A DNA stretch of 64,000 bases from an uncultured Clostridia bacterium. Its GTDB lineage: Bacteria > Bacillota > Clostridia > Christensenellales > Borkfalkiaceae. Below are positions 1 to 8,302 of this stretch, one piece after another; within the stretch, counting starts at the first letter, position 1, and each line of letters opens with the position of its first letter. Where the stretch lies: positions 26,680-90,679 of the forward strand of contig CAMFEK010000005.1 of the NCBI GenBank assembly GCA_945949395.1. Reading direction: 5' to 3'. The notes under the pieces were generated by a model. That model did not search any database and was not told the origin of the DNA. It was given only the letters and a program-made list of their open reading frames with translations. The translations under genes and the position numbers were made by a program.

Positions 1-1675
1 GGGTCGTTTCCACGTCCACTTTATCCATCTTCGCCTCGGCGTCCGCCTGCGTGAGGGTAGCCGTGGGGATATCCCGATTCGTGTGGTTGAGCCAGTAGGG
101 GAACGCCTCTGCGCCCGTCACGACGCCGCGCGTCTCGCATACCTTTACCTTTACCATGTCGGCGTAGCAGATCACGCCGTCCTGCTCGTAGCAGAAGTTG
201 ATATCCGCCGTGGTGCCCGTCTCAAAGGAGAACACGGGCGTCATGCCTTCAAAGCCGCAGTCCTTCAAAAATTCCGAAGCGATCTCGACGCACTTATCCA
301 AATCGTAATTGTGCGCGGGGCATTCCTCAAAGGAATCGAACAGCACGAGCTTGCCGCCCTTTTCGGAAAGCTGAACGAAGAAGTCTCTTCCCCTGTCGTC
401 TCTCGCCGTGTAGTTAAAGCAGGTAAAGCCCTTCACGGTCGCCTCTCCCGTACATTCCACGTCGGTCACCGAGTACCCTTCCAAATATTTCTTTACGAGC
501 GATTCTCCCTCTGCGGAGGAGATTTCCTCGTACGATTCCAAAGCCTTGGCGTTCACCTTGTATATTTTTTCCGCAAAGGGACCTTTCGTGATGCTCTCGG
601 GCACGGCGAGCGTACCTTCGCGCACGGAAGAGAAGGTCTTGCCGAGCATTCCGTCCGTCTTGCCCTTCAAAAGCGCCATCATGTCCTTGTCGCACATCGA
701 AGTGCAAAGGCGGTCGAGCTCGGTGCGGATCTTGGTGTTCGTTTCGTAGAGATAGGCTATCGTCGCGTAATCGTCCTCGTCGAGCTCCTCTCCGCTCGCT
801 AATTTTCTTAAGGTTTCGCGGGCGAAATCGACCGTCTTTCCCACGAACCCCGTCAGGGAGCTCGCCGTAAGGGAATCGACGGGAATGCGCTCCAAGTCGC
901 AGGCGGCGACCTCTCCGTTTGCCAAAAGGTCGGTCAACAGCTCCGCCCGGTCGGAAGAGGAGGACGCCACGCGCAGTTTGCTCAAGGCGGCGTGCATATT
1001 GTCCGCCGCGCCGTCAAGCTCGTAGACGGGCGCCATATATCCCGTCAGCATATCGCCGTTCATGCGCACGATATTCACGGCGCCCGCCGTGATCACGGTT
1101 GCCATGGCGAGGGAAGCCGTGCCGAGCGCGATGACAGCGGCGAGCCAACCGCCGAATCCGGGCGCGTGCTCTCTGCGGCGGGTCTTTTGCTCCCGCTTGT
1201 GCTTTCTCTCCTCCAAGCGCGCTTGCTTTTTCGCGAGCGCCGCCTCGCGCTTTTGAAGGGCGAGCTCGTGCTTTCTTTCGTGCGCCTTGGCGCGCGTCAA
1301 AAGCCGCTGCTCCTTTTCCTTCTGCTTGCGCTCCAGGCGCTGAACCGCCGTCTCGTTCTTCAGAAGATCTCTTCTCTCCGCCCGTTCGGCGGCGCGCTTT
1401 GCCTGCATTTCCTTGCGCCGGGCTTTTTTCTCCATCGCGCGGGCTTTTAACTGCATTTTGCGCTCCCGCTTTCTGTCTTTCAGCTCCGCTTTGGATAGCT
1501 TTTTCCCATCCTTTTTCGCCGCCCTTTCCTTGGCGGTCGCCTTGCGCCTTTCGGCGTTCTTGTTCTCTTCTTCCCGCTTTTCCTTGGCGGTCGCGTTTTT
1601 CTTGCGCTCTACCGTCTTCACTTTTTCCACGCCGGAAGAAGTGTTTTCTCCGATTTTCTGATCGTTATTTTCCAT
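1..1675 (-). CDS. ypeB: Germination protein YpeB, C-terminus beyond window edge
   Basis: Reading leftward from an ATG at 1673-1675 with a strong SD (AAGGAGG, 7 nt upstream), the frame stays open to the window edge (about 558 codons). YpeB is an inner-membrane/spore-coat-side protein needed for assembly and stability of the cortex hydrolase SleB. Its gene usually follows sleB, as here, with a gap of 9 bases. One membrane segment lies near residues 174-198. The remainder matches YpeB, with the PepSY-like repeat motif (Y..NHTNRDIP) close to the cut end. The odd part is the first ~170 residues: they are almost entirely Lys, Arg, Glu and Ala, probably a long charged coiled coil in the cytoplasm or forespore. 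Typical YpeB proteins start almost directly with the membrane helix. Confident of family; function of the extension unknown. Confidence 0.85.
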   Translation of the reverse strand, partial: MENNDQKIGENTSSGVEKVKTVERKKNATAKEKREEENKNAERRKATAKERAAKKDGKKLSKAELKDRKRERKMQLKARAMEKKARRKEMQAKRAAERAERRDLLKNETAVQRLERKQKEKEQRLLTRAKAHERKHELALQKREAALAKKQARLEERKHKREQKTRRREHAPGFGGWLAAVIALGTASLAMATVITAGAVNIVRMNGDMLTGYMAPVYELDGAADNMHAALSKLRVASSSSDRAELLTDLLANGEVAACDLERIPVDSLTASSLTGFVGKTVDFARETLRKLASGEELDEDDYATIAYLYETNTKIRTELDRLCTSMCDKDMMALLKGKTDGMLGKTFSSVREGTLAVPESITKGPFAEKIYKVNAKALESYEEISSAEGESLVKKYLEGYSVTDVECTGEATVKGFTCFNYTARDDRGRDFFVQLSEKGGKLVLFDSFEECPAHNYDLDKCVEIASEFLKDCGFEGMTPVFSFETGTTADINFCYEQDGVICYADMVKVKVCETRGVVTGAEAFPYWLNHTNRDIPTATLTQADAEAKMDKVDVETT

Positions 1676-1684
1676 AATTCCTCC

Positions 1685-2410
1685 TTAAACCGCAAATACG
1701 TGCTTGCCGATGACCGTCACCGTGGGTCTTGAAAAGATCCACGAGGAAGTCGCTACGGCGGGGTTATAATAATAGATACAGCCGTACGTGGGATCCCATC
1801 CGTTCAGGGCGTCCTGCGCGGCGCGCTTCGCCGTGGCGTCCGGTTCTAAATTGATCTGCCCGTCGCTCACCGCCGTAAAGGCGTTCTTCTGATAGACGAC
1901 CCCCGCGATGGAGTTGGGAAAATCGGGGCTCTTCACGCGGTTCATGACCACGGCGCCGATGGCGACCTGTCCCGTATAGCTTTCCCCTCTGCCCTCTGCG
2001 TAGATAACTTTCGCCAAAAGGTAAAGGTCGGAACTGGAGTACTCATTCGAGGAAGAGCTTGAAGAGGCGGACGTATTCGTGATGCCGAGCGCCTCGTACG
2101 TTTTCGTGCCGCAGATGCCGTCCGCTACCAAGCCGTTTTTCTGCTGAAAGTAGATGACCGCCTTCTTGGTGCCCGCGCCGTAAATGCCGTCCACGGCGCC
2201 CGTGTAGTAACCCCATTGTTTTAGCTTTTTTTGTACTTCCTTCACGTCGTTGCCGGTGTCGCCCTGTCGTAAGGTCGCCGTCTGCAACACGGTTTTTGTG
2301 GCAACGTCATGGGTATTGCTCCCGAATGTATTTGCGGTAAAAAACCAAGCAAAGAGACCTGTGGAAAGAACGGCAAGAGTGATCGCGCTGTTCCTGATGA
2401 TCTTGTTCAT
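1685..2410 (-). CDS. sleB: Spore cortex-lytic enzyme SleB (241 aa)
   Basis: SleB is a lytic transglycosylase that cuts muramic-delta-lactam cortex peptidoglycan during germination. Seen here: an N-terminal hydrophobic segment (residues 8-24, signal/anchor), a PG_binding_1 domain (about 46-107, with LRQGDTGNDVKEVQ and DGIYGAGTK), a Ser-rich linker (113-127), and a CwlJ/SleB Hydrolase_2 catalytic domain (about 128-241). In the last, YAEGRGE holds the expected catalytic Glu139. A longer upstream open frame exists, but the ATG at 2408-2410 is chosen because the protein then starts at the membrane segment. SD GGAGG is 16 nt away, longer than usual. Lies between spoIIR and ypeB in one leftward cluster. 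Length matches SleB of other Clostridia. Confidence 0.93.
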   Translation of the reverse strand: MNKIIRNSAITLAVLSTGLFAWFFTANTFGSNTHDVATKTVLQTATLRQGDTGNDVKEVQKKLKQWGYYTGAVDGIYGAGTKKAVIYFQQKNGLVADGICGTKTYEALGITNTSASSSSSSNEYSSSDLYLLAKVIYAEGRGESYTGQVAIGAVVMNRVKSPDFPNSIAGVVYQKNAFTAVSDGQINLEPDATAKRAAQDALNGWDPTYGCIYYYNPAVATSSWIFSRPTVTVIGKHVFAV

Positions 2411-2448
2411 GTTCTTAAAATGTTTTCCTCCTTGTATGTAGCGAGCGC

Positions 2449-2991
2449 TTACGGCTCGCGGCGGGAAAGGAAGTTTTCGATGATCTCCTTGATCTTCGAG
2501 CGGTATACGACGTTCTTCCCTCCCGTAAAGCAGAGGGGCGGATAAATGACGCACCACCAGTTGTCCCCTTCCCCCGAACCGAGGTTGACGATGAGGGAAT
2601 CGTATTCGCCCGCGGGCAGGGTGACCCCCTCGTATACCCGAACGGGAAAATCTTCTTTCTTCACGCTCGCGGCGGCGGAATAGGTAAAGCCGTAGCGGCG
2701 CAGAACGCGGTCGGCTGTCTCTTTTATCAGGGACAGATTGCCCCTTAACGCGTCCATCGCGCTCTGCTTGTCCTCGCACGCGCATAAAACGGGGGTGAGA
2801 ACTTCCACGATCTCCTCCTTCACGAAATATTTCACCTTCTGATCGTCGGTGTCGTTGGAGTCGGCGCGGATGTGAATGCGGAAGTATTCCGTCTCCCGCA
2901 AGGAGCTATTTCCCGTTTCGCCGATATGGCACCCCGTCGCCGTTACCATTATGATGAGTAAGAACACAAAAATTATACAAAACTTTTTCAT
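2449..2991 (-). CDS. spoIIR: Stage II sporulation protein R (180 aa)
   Basis: SpoIIR is the secreted forespore signal that triggers SpoIIGA to process pro-sigma-E in the mother cell. The protein has an N-terminal secretion segment (KFCIIFVFLLIIMVTATGC) followed by the family core, with FRIHIRADSNDTDDQKVKYFVK near residue 40 (RAxSDxxxDQxxK in relatives) and a C-terminal ...SKIKEIIENFL. The start at ATG 2989-2991 is preferred over the in-frame ATG at 3031-3033 because AAAGGGG lies upstream and the signal segment then begins at residue 2. First gene of the leftward spore cluster; the gap to sleB is 38 bases. A sigma-F promoter would be expected upstream, but I could not identify one with confidence. 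Confidence 0.9.
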   Translation of the reverse strand: MKKFCIIFVFLLIIMVTATGCHIGETGNSSLRETEYFRIHIRADSNDTDDQKVKYFVKEEIVEVLTPVLCACEDKQSAMDALRGNLSLIKETADRVLRRYGFTYSAAASVKKEDFPVRVYEGVTLPAGEYDSLIVNLGSGEGDNWWCVIYPPLCFTGGKNVVYRSKIKEIIENFLSRREP

Positions 2992-3022
2992 ACCCAAATG
3001 ATAGCCCCTTTTGTGAAAAAAT

Positions 3023-3050
3023 ATACCCTGCAAAAAAATTTGCAGGGTAT
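3023..3050. terminator. Perfect 12-bp hairpin upstream of spoIIR
   Basis: ATACCCTGCAAA (3023-3034), four-base loop, and its exact reverse complement at 3039-3050. T-runs lie on both sides (TATTTTTTC in the minus-strand sense, GCGTTTTT in the plus sense), so it could terminate in either direction. It lies between spoIIR and the divergent XRE gene, where it may insulate them or sit in the spoIIR leader. Confidence 0.5.
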
Positions 3051-3060
3051 GCGTTTTTGA

Positions 3061-3089
3061 TAGACAACCTTGATTTTTTACGGTAAAAT
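3061..3089 (+). promoter_or_regulatory. Probable sigma-A promoter of the XRE gene
   Basis: TAGACA (3061-3066), 17-bp spacer, TAAAAT (3084-3089). Transcription would begin at about the ATG of the XRE gene (3096), which has no recognisable SD; the message may be leaderless. Confidence 0.45.
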
Positions 3090-3095
3090 GTCGAT

Positions 3096-3302
3096 ATGGA
3101 TATCTTTGCGATCAGATTGAGAGAACTGCGGACGGAGCGGAAGTTGACGCAAAAACAGCTCGCGTCCTTGTTGAACACGACGGACGACAGCGTCTTTTCC
3201 TGGGAGAAGGGCAGGAGTCAGCCGCCCCTCGAAACCGTTCGGAATATCTGTAAGATATTCGAGGTGTCCGCCGATTTCCTTTTGGGGTTAAAGGATTTTT
3301 AG
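3096..3302 (+). CDS. Small XRE-family transcriptional regulator (68 aa)
   Basis: The whole protein is a single Cro/CI-type helix-turn-helix domain: RLRELRTERKLTQKQLASLL, then VFSWEKGRSQPPLETVRNICKIFEVSADFLLGL, which is the classic HTH_3 pattern with the recognition helix around residues 28-40. There is no ligand or oligomerisation domain. It stands alone between spoIIR (divergent) and mnmA (convergent), so its targets cannot be read from context. It may be leaderless: the putative -10 ends 7 nt before the ATG and there is no SD. Such stand-alone small HTH proteins are common in Clostridia. Confidence 0.85.
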   Translation: MDIFAIRLRELRTERKLTQKQLASLLNTTDDSVFSWEKGRSQPPLETVRNICKIFEVSADFLLGLKDF

Positions 3303-3309
3303 AAAATAA

Positions 3310-3351
3310 AACGCGTTTATGCCGAGATCAAGGCATAAACGCGTTCTTTTT
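3310..3351. terminator. Bidirectional terminator between XRE gene and mnmA
   Basis: Perfect 14-bp stem AACGCGTTTATGCC (3310-3323) and its complement (3332-3345) with an 8-nt loop. CTTTTT follows on the plus side and a T-rich tail on the minus side, so it serves both convergent genes. Confidence 0.85.
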
Positions 3352-3353
3352 GA

Positions 3354-4463
<1,110 letters not shown>

Positions 4464-4465
4464 TC

Positions 4466-4494
4466 ATCATACCACAAGCGAAGTCGCAAGTCAA
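4466..4494 (-). promoter_or_regulatory. Sigma-A promoter of mnmA
   Basis: On the minus strand TTGACT (complement of 4489-4494), exactly 17 bp, then TATGAT (complement of 4466-4471); 26 bases from the mnmA start. Confidence 0.8.
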
Positions 4495-4565
4495 TAAAAT
4501 ACGTGCGCGGGATTTTTTCCGCCCGTATTCTTACAAAATAAGACAAAGAAAAGGTTAAAAAGCGG

Positions 4566-4594
4566 TTGCGTATTGCCGCGAGATGTGATATAAT
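4566..4594 (+). promoter_or_regulatory. Sigma-A promoter of tRNA-Arg
   Basis: TTGCGT (4566-4571), 17-bp spacer, TATAAT (4589-4594), placing the start about 6 bases before the mature tRNA 5' end. Confidence 0.8.
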
Positions 4595-4606
4595 AAGCAA
4601 CAGAAC

Positions 4607-4683
4607 GCATCCGTAGCGCAATTGGATAGAGTGTCGCCCTCCGACGGCGAAGGCTGTGGGTTCGATTCCCGCCGGGTGCACCA
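4607..4683 (+). tRNA. tRNA-Arg (anticodon CCG), CCA encoded
   Basis: The cloverleaf folds by eye. The acceptor GCATCCG pairs with CGGGTGC (one T-G pair), the anticodon stem TCGCC/GGCGA encloses CTCCGAC with anticodon CCG, and the T arm contains GTTCGATTC. Discriminator A is at 4680 and CCA (4681-4683) is encoded. It reads codon CGG. tRNA genes are common integration sites, but no duplicate of this 3' end was noticed elsewhere in the window. Confidence 0.95.
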
Positions 4684-4687
4684 TGTA

Positions 4688-4729
4688 AAAGGGGCTGTCG
4701 CAAGTTTTTACACTTGCGACAGCCCCTTT
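4688..4729 (+). terminator. Long hairpin after tRNA-Arg
   Basis: A 17-bp inverted repeat, AAAGGGGCTGTCGCAAG (4688-4704) with its complement at 4713-4729. The following T-run is very short, but position directly after the tRNA makes a terminator the best reading. Confidence 0.65.
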
Positions 4730-4855
4730 GCGCTGTATCGGGGGATAAGCGGGGCGGCGGGACGTCTCAAAAAAGCGAACGGGGAAAAGGATACGGCATG
4801 TTCGTAAACGCGATACGACCCCTTTCGGAATAAGAAAATACCTTCCAAAAACTTA

Positions 4856-4884
4856 TTGCGCCGCAGGCATTCGCGTGCTATAAT
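4856..4884 (+). promoter_or_regulatory. Sigma-A promoter of the 248-aa orphan gene
   Basis: TTGCGC (4856-4861), 17-bp spacer, TATAAT (4879-4884), 31 bases before the ATG. Confidence 0.7.
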
Positions 4885-4915
4885 AGGGGTGCTGAAAATT
4901 CAAGGGGGATAAAGA

Positions 4916-5662
4916 ATGATCGCTAAAATCGTCGAAAAGGATCAAAGGGAATATTATTCTGCCGTTTTTGCCCTCTGCGGGAACGGTTGGGATACGGCTG
5001 TGATTGTCTATGATCAGGAGGAGCGTCGGTTTTCGTTTGTTAATATGTATGGATTTACAAAAAATATCACACGCAGCGTATTTATTATAGATTGTGATGA
5101 AAAAGATTTCGTCGAGCAAAAAAGAATTCGGACGAGCTTTTGGAGAAGCATGAAACACGTCCGCGGATATGATTGGTTGGTTGAAAACAAGCAGTTGTTT
5201 ATCGATATCTTGAAGAACAGACCGATAGACGAGCGTTACAGAGAAAAAGCGGAAAACGTCAATCGGGAAATAGCGATAGCGGAATGGACTCTCGTCAAAA
5301 ACGAGCGGGACGTCGAAAATTTGATGTCGACGGCATGGGGTTTCCATGACGCAATCATTGAGAGAATCGTATTTGACGGCGAACATGACGTGGCGGATAT
5401 CATCTTTAGCGGCTGTTGGGGCTGTAAGATTACGTTGCGTTTTCAATTGGGCGTAGAGATTCATGTATCGCACGATGAATTTTTTGAAATTATGGATTCT
5501 AACGTGTTCTTTGAAAACGGGTACGTTTATTGGGCGGATGATTACAAAATCAAAAGCGAAGCGGAATTGACCAAGAAAAAAAATGTAACTTTCTTTAAGG
5601 CGAGAGCGTTATCGTGGAAACAGGAAACCGAATATTATTCGGTGGATAATGAGGAATTTTGA
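4916..5662 (+). CDS. Uncharacterised protein (248 aa)
   Basis: I do not recognise this protein. It is soluble, with no signal or membrane segment. It is rich in aromatic and acidic residues, with a C-terminal half of alternating beta-like segments (WGFHDAIIERIVFDG...VADIIFSGCWGCKITLRF...GVEIHV). The pattern 'FHDA-I-beta-strand-GCWGC' resembles small cytosolic proteins sometimes found as stand-alone immunity-like genes, but that is only a resemblance. Good SD (AAGGGGGAT) 6 nt before ATG 4916, its own promoter, and a strong terminator-like hairpin downstream (5743-5790): a complete monocistronic unit. It is somewhat more AT-rich than its neighbours and directly follows a tRNA gene, so it may be acquired. 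Confidence 0.7.
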   Translation: MIAKIVEKDQREYYSAVFALCGNGWDTAVIVYDQEERRFSFVNMYGFTKNITRSVFIIDCDEKDFVEQKRIRTSFWRSMKHVRGYDWLVENKQLFIDILKNRPIDERYREKAENVNREIAIAEWTLVKNERDVENLMSTAWGFHDAIIERIVFDGEHDVADIIFSGCWGCKITLRFQLGVEIHVSHDEFFEIMDSNVFFENGYVYWADDYKIKSEAELTKKKNVTFFKARALSWKQETEYYSVDNEEF

Positions 5663-5742
5663 AACGCATTCGCAATCGGTCGGATTCTTTCCCTCCGCGC
5701 AAGACAGAAAAACTTTTGCGGAGAGGAAAAGCGTCGACGATT

Positions 5743-5790
5743 TTCGCAAAAAAAGGTTTGATACGGGCGTGTCAAATCTTTTTTTGCGAA
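5743..5790 (+). terminator. 19-bp hairpin with A/T tracts
   Basis: TTCGCAAAAAAAGGTTTGA (5743-5761) pairs with TCAAATCTTTTTTTGCGAA (5772-5790) with one G-T pair. It ends the orphan gene transcript just before the tetR promoter. Confidence 0.75.
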
Positions 5791-5795
5791 ATCGC

Positions 5796-5824
5796 TTGAC
5801 AAACGAACGGTCGGTAGGTAATAT
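5796..5824 (+). promoter_or_regulatory. Promoter and possible operator of the tetR-ABC operon
   Basis: TTGACA (5796-5801), 17-bp spacer, TAATAT (5819-5824); a TATAAT three bases further on is also possible. The spacer contains an imperfect palindrome CGAACGGTCG, a plausible TetR-family operator for autoregulation. Confidence 0.6.
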
Positions 5825-5861
5825 AATAGAAAAAAACAAAAATCTGATCGGAGAAAACGCC

Positions 5862-6455
5862 ATGAGTTCCACCAAACAACGTATTCTTGACGCCGCGCTC
5901 GATTTATTTTCCGCAAACGGGTTCGAGGCGACCGGCATGGGGCAGATCGCAGACGCGGTCGGCATTCGCAAATCCTCCCTTTACAGTCATTTTGCGAGCA
6001 AGCAGGAAATACTCGATAACTTAATCGCCGCCTTGACGGAGGAGTTCGAAAAGCGCTCCGTCCTTTCTCGGGAGAGGGAAACGCCCGCAGGGGGGATATC
6101 CGTCGATGGGCTCGCGGAGAGCATAAAAAATCAGATTCGTTACGTATTGCACGACGAGCATATCGTCAAGGTGCGCAAGCTGATGACGATCGAGCAATAC
6201 CGCAATCCGCAGATCGCCGCCCTGCAAACCAAGCACGCGTACACGGACGTGTTGAATTATAACCGTTCCCTCATAAACGACCTGATCGAAAGCTCCGTTC
6301 TAATCGACGGGGATCGGGAGATGATGGCGGCGCAGCTCGCCTTCCCCGTTTCGGCGTGGCTGAACCTGTGCGACCGCGAGCCCGAGCGGGAGCAGGAAGT
6401 GATGTCGCTGATCGAAAGGCACGTATCGCAATTTTTCAGCGCGTACAAGAAATGA
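5862..6455 (+). CDS. TetR/AcrR-family repressor (197 aa)
   Basis: N-terminal TetR helix-turn-helix: KQRILDAALDLFSANGFEATGMGQIADAVGIRKSSLYSHFASKQEIL (residues 5-51), a textbook match. The C-terminal ligand-binding/dimerisation half is helical and not specific. ATG 5862 has SD GGAG 8 nt upstream; the longer frame back to 5649 lies inside the terminator region and is not credible. It heads an operon with the ABC-2 ATPase, permease and a membrane-flavodoxin protein. It most likely represses its own operon until the transported compound binds. Confidence 0.93.
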   Translation: MSSTKQRILDAALDLFSANGFEATGMGQIADAVGIRKSSLYSHFASKQEILDNLIAALTEEFEKRSVLSRERETPAGGISVDGLAESIKNQIRYVLHDEHIVKVRKLMTIEQYRNPQIAALQTKHAYTDVLNYNRSLINDLIESSVLIDGDREMMAAQLAFPVSAWLNLCDREPEREQEVMSLIERHVSQFFSAYKK

Positions 6456-6483
6456 TCGACGGGCGATCCGATAAGGAGAAAAA

Positions 6484-7392
6484 ATGGAGAATATCATCGA
6501 AATTGAGCATCTGAATAAATGCTTTGGCAGCGTGAAAGCCGTGCAGGATCTTTCCTTCCGCGTAAAAAAGGGAGAATTTTTTGCCTTTCTCGGCGTCAAC
6601 GGCGCGGGGAAATCCACGACCATCTCCATTCTTTGCGGACAGCTGGAAAAGGATAGCGGAAAGGTTTACGTTTGCGGCAAGGACGCCGACCGCGCGATCG
6701 GGGAGATCGCCCGAAAGATAGGCGTCGTGTTTCAAAATTCCTTGCTCGATCGCCCGCTCACGGTGAGGCAGAATTTGCAGAGCCGGGCGGCGCTCTACGG
6801 CATCACGGGCAAGCGATTCGAAAGGCGATTAGAGGAGCTTTCCAAGCTTCTCGATTTTTCCGACCTCTTAAACAGGGCGGTCGGCAAGCTGTCGGGCGGG
6901 CAGCGCAGAAGGATCGATATCGCAAGGGCGCTGTTTCATCAGCCCGAGATCCTCATACTCGACGAACCGACGACGGGGCTGGATCCGCAGACGAGAAAGC
7001 TCTTATGGAACGTGATCGACGCCCTGCGCCAAACGACGGACATGACCGTCTTTCTGACGACGCATTATATGGAAGAGGCTGCGGACGCGGACTACGTCGT
7101 CATTTTGGATAGCGGCAAAATCGCCGCGGAGGGAACGCCGCTCGATCTGAAAAACAGGTTTACGGGCGACTATATCACGGTTTACGGCGAGCGGGAAGCG
7201 TTCGATTTCGGCTATCCGACCCAAACGCTGCGGGAAGGCGTGCGCGTCTGCGTGCCGAATACGGCGGCGGCGACCGAGCTGATCCTCGCGCATCCCGAAC
7301 GGTTCGTCGATTACGAGATCGTCAAGGGTAAAATGGACGACGTGTTTCTCGCCGTGACGGGAAAGCAATTATCGGGAGGGAATGAGAAATGA
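6484..7392 (+). CDS. ABC-2 type transporter ATP-binding protein (302 aa)
   Basis: Complete nucleotide-binding domain: Walker A GVNGAGKST (37-45), Q-loop region GVVFQNSLLD, signature LSGGQRRR (about 138-145), Walker B ILILDEPTTGLD, H-loop TTHYMEEA. After residue ~220 comes a short C-terminal extension typical of DrrA/CcmA-like drug-export ATPases. SD AAGGAG sits 6 nt before the ATG. Its stop overlaps the permease start (ATGA), implying translational coupling and a 1:1 complex. Substrate unknown; TetR control points to an antibiotic or other toxic small molecule. Confidence 0.93.
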   Translation: MENIIEIEHLNKCFGSVKAVQDLSFRVKKGEFFAFLGVNGAGKSTTISILCGQLEKDSGKVYVCGKDADRAIGEIARKIGVVFQNSLLDRPLTVRQNLQSRAALYGITGKRFERRLEELSKLLDFSDLLNRAVGKLSGGQRRRIDIARALFHQPEILILDEPTTGLDPQTRKLLWNVIDALRQTTDMTVFLTTHYMEEAADADYVVILDSGKIAAEGTPLDLKNRFTGDYITVYGEREAFDFGYPTQTLREGVRVCVPNTAAATELILAHPERFVDYEIVKGKMDDVFLAVTGKQLSGGNEK

Positions 7393-8291
7393 ATACGTTT
7401 TTTCAACTGACGAGGCGCAACCTGCGCATGTTTTTCAAGGATAAAGGGATGTTCTTTTCCTCCCTGATCACGCCCGTCATTCTGTTGGTGCTCTACGCCA
7501 CCTTTTTGGCGAAGGTTTACAAGGACAGCTTTCTTTCCGCCCTGCCCGACGGGCTCGCGATCGAAGAGAGTCTCATCGACGCTACCGTTGCGGGGCAGCT
7601 CATCTCCTCCCTCCTCGCGGTAAGCTGCGTGACCATCGCTTTTTGCTCCAACCTGCTGATGATCGGGGACAAGGCGAGCGGAGCGATTCGCGACCTCACG
7701 GTTTCGCCCGTCAAGCGTTCCACGTTGGCGTTTTCCTATTTTACCGCGTCGGCGGCGAGCACCCTCATCGTGACCTTCACCGCCCTGGCGTTGAGCCTCG
7801 TCTATCTTTCCGTGCAGGGTTGGTATCTGTCTTTTCTCGACGTCGTCTGCGTGGCGCTCGACGTGCTGGTGCTGACGCTGTTCGGCACGGCGCTCTCCTC
7901 CTGTATTCATTTCTTCTTGAATACGAACGGTCAGGCTTCCGCCGTCGGAACCATCGTCAGCGCGGGATACGGCTTTATCTGCGGCGCCTATATGCCCATT
8001 TCTAATTTCGGGGCTGGGCTTCAGAAGGTGTTGAGCTTTTTGCCCGGCACCTACGGCACGTCCCTCGTGCGCAACCACATGCTCCGCGGCGTGTTTGCTC
8101 AGATGGGGAGCGTCGGGTTCCCCGAAGAGGTGATCAGCGGGATCCGCGCTTCGATCGACTGCGATTTGTCCTTCTTCGGACATCAAATTTCCATCGGCGC
8201 CATGTACGCCGTCATGATCGGTTCCGTCCTCTTGTTCGCAGGGATTTTCGTGCTCTTTCATATCGTGGCGAGGAGAAAGGCGATCCGATAA
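7389..8291 (+). CDS. ABC-2 type transporter permease (300 aa)
   Basis: Integral membrane partner of the preceding ATPase. It has an N-terminal helix (FFSSLITPVILLVLYATF), a large extracytoplasmic loop (about residues 40-65), then five further hydrophobic segments, the last at the C-terminus (AVMIGSVLLFAGIFVLFHIVA). This six-helix ABC2_membrane layout is that of DrrB-like drug exporters. Start overlaps the ATPase stop by 4 bases. Confidence 0.9.
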   Translation: MNTFFQLTRRNLRMFFKDKGMFFSSLITPVILLVLYATFLAKVYKDSFLSALPDGLAIEESLIDATVAGQLISSLLAVSCVTIAFCSNLLMIGDKASGAIRDLTVSPVKRSTLAFSYFTASAASTLIVTFTALALSLVYLSVQGWYLSFLDVVCVALDVLVLTLFGTALSSCIHFFLNTNGQASAVGTIVSAGYGFICGAYMPISNFGAGLQKVLSFLPGTYGTSLVRNHMLRGVFAQMGSVGFPEEVISGIRASIDCDLSFFGHQISIGAMYAVMIGSVLLFAGIFVLFHIVARRKAIR

Positions 8292-8302
8292 GGAGAATGG
8301 GT

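Noticed and set aside
83-1661. Several plus-strand open frames over the first 1.7 kb
   Set aside because: They mirror ypeB on the minus strand, which has a strong SD, a membrane segment and family motifs.
1685-2785. 366-codon version of sleB
   Set aside because: The upstream 125 codons are the reverse frame of the spoIIR end and are Arg-rich noise; SleB begins at the ATG before its membrane segment.
4688-4729. Hairpin after tRNA-Arg as an attachment-site remnant
   Set aside because: It is not a copy of the tRNA 3' end and no partner copy was seen; a terminator is the simpler reading.
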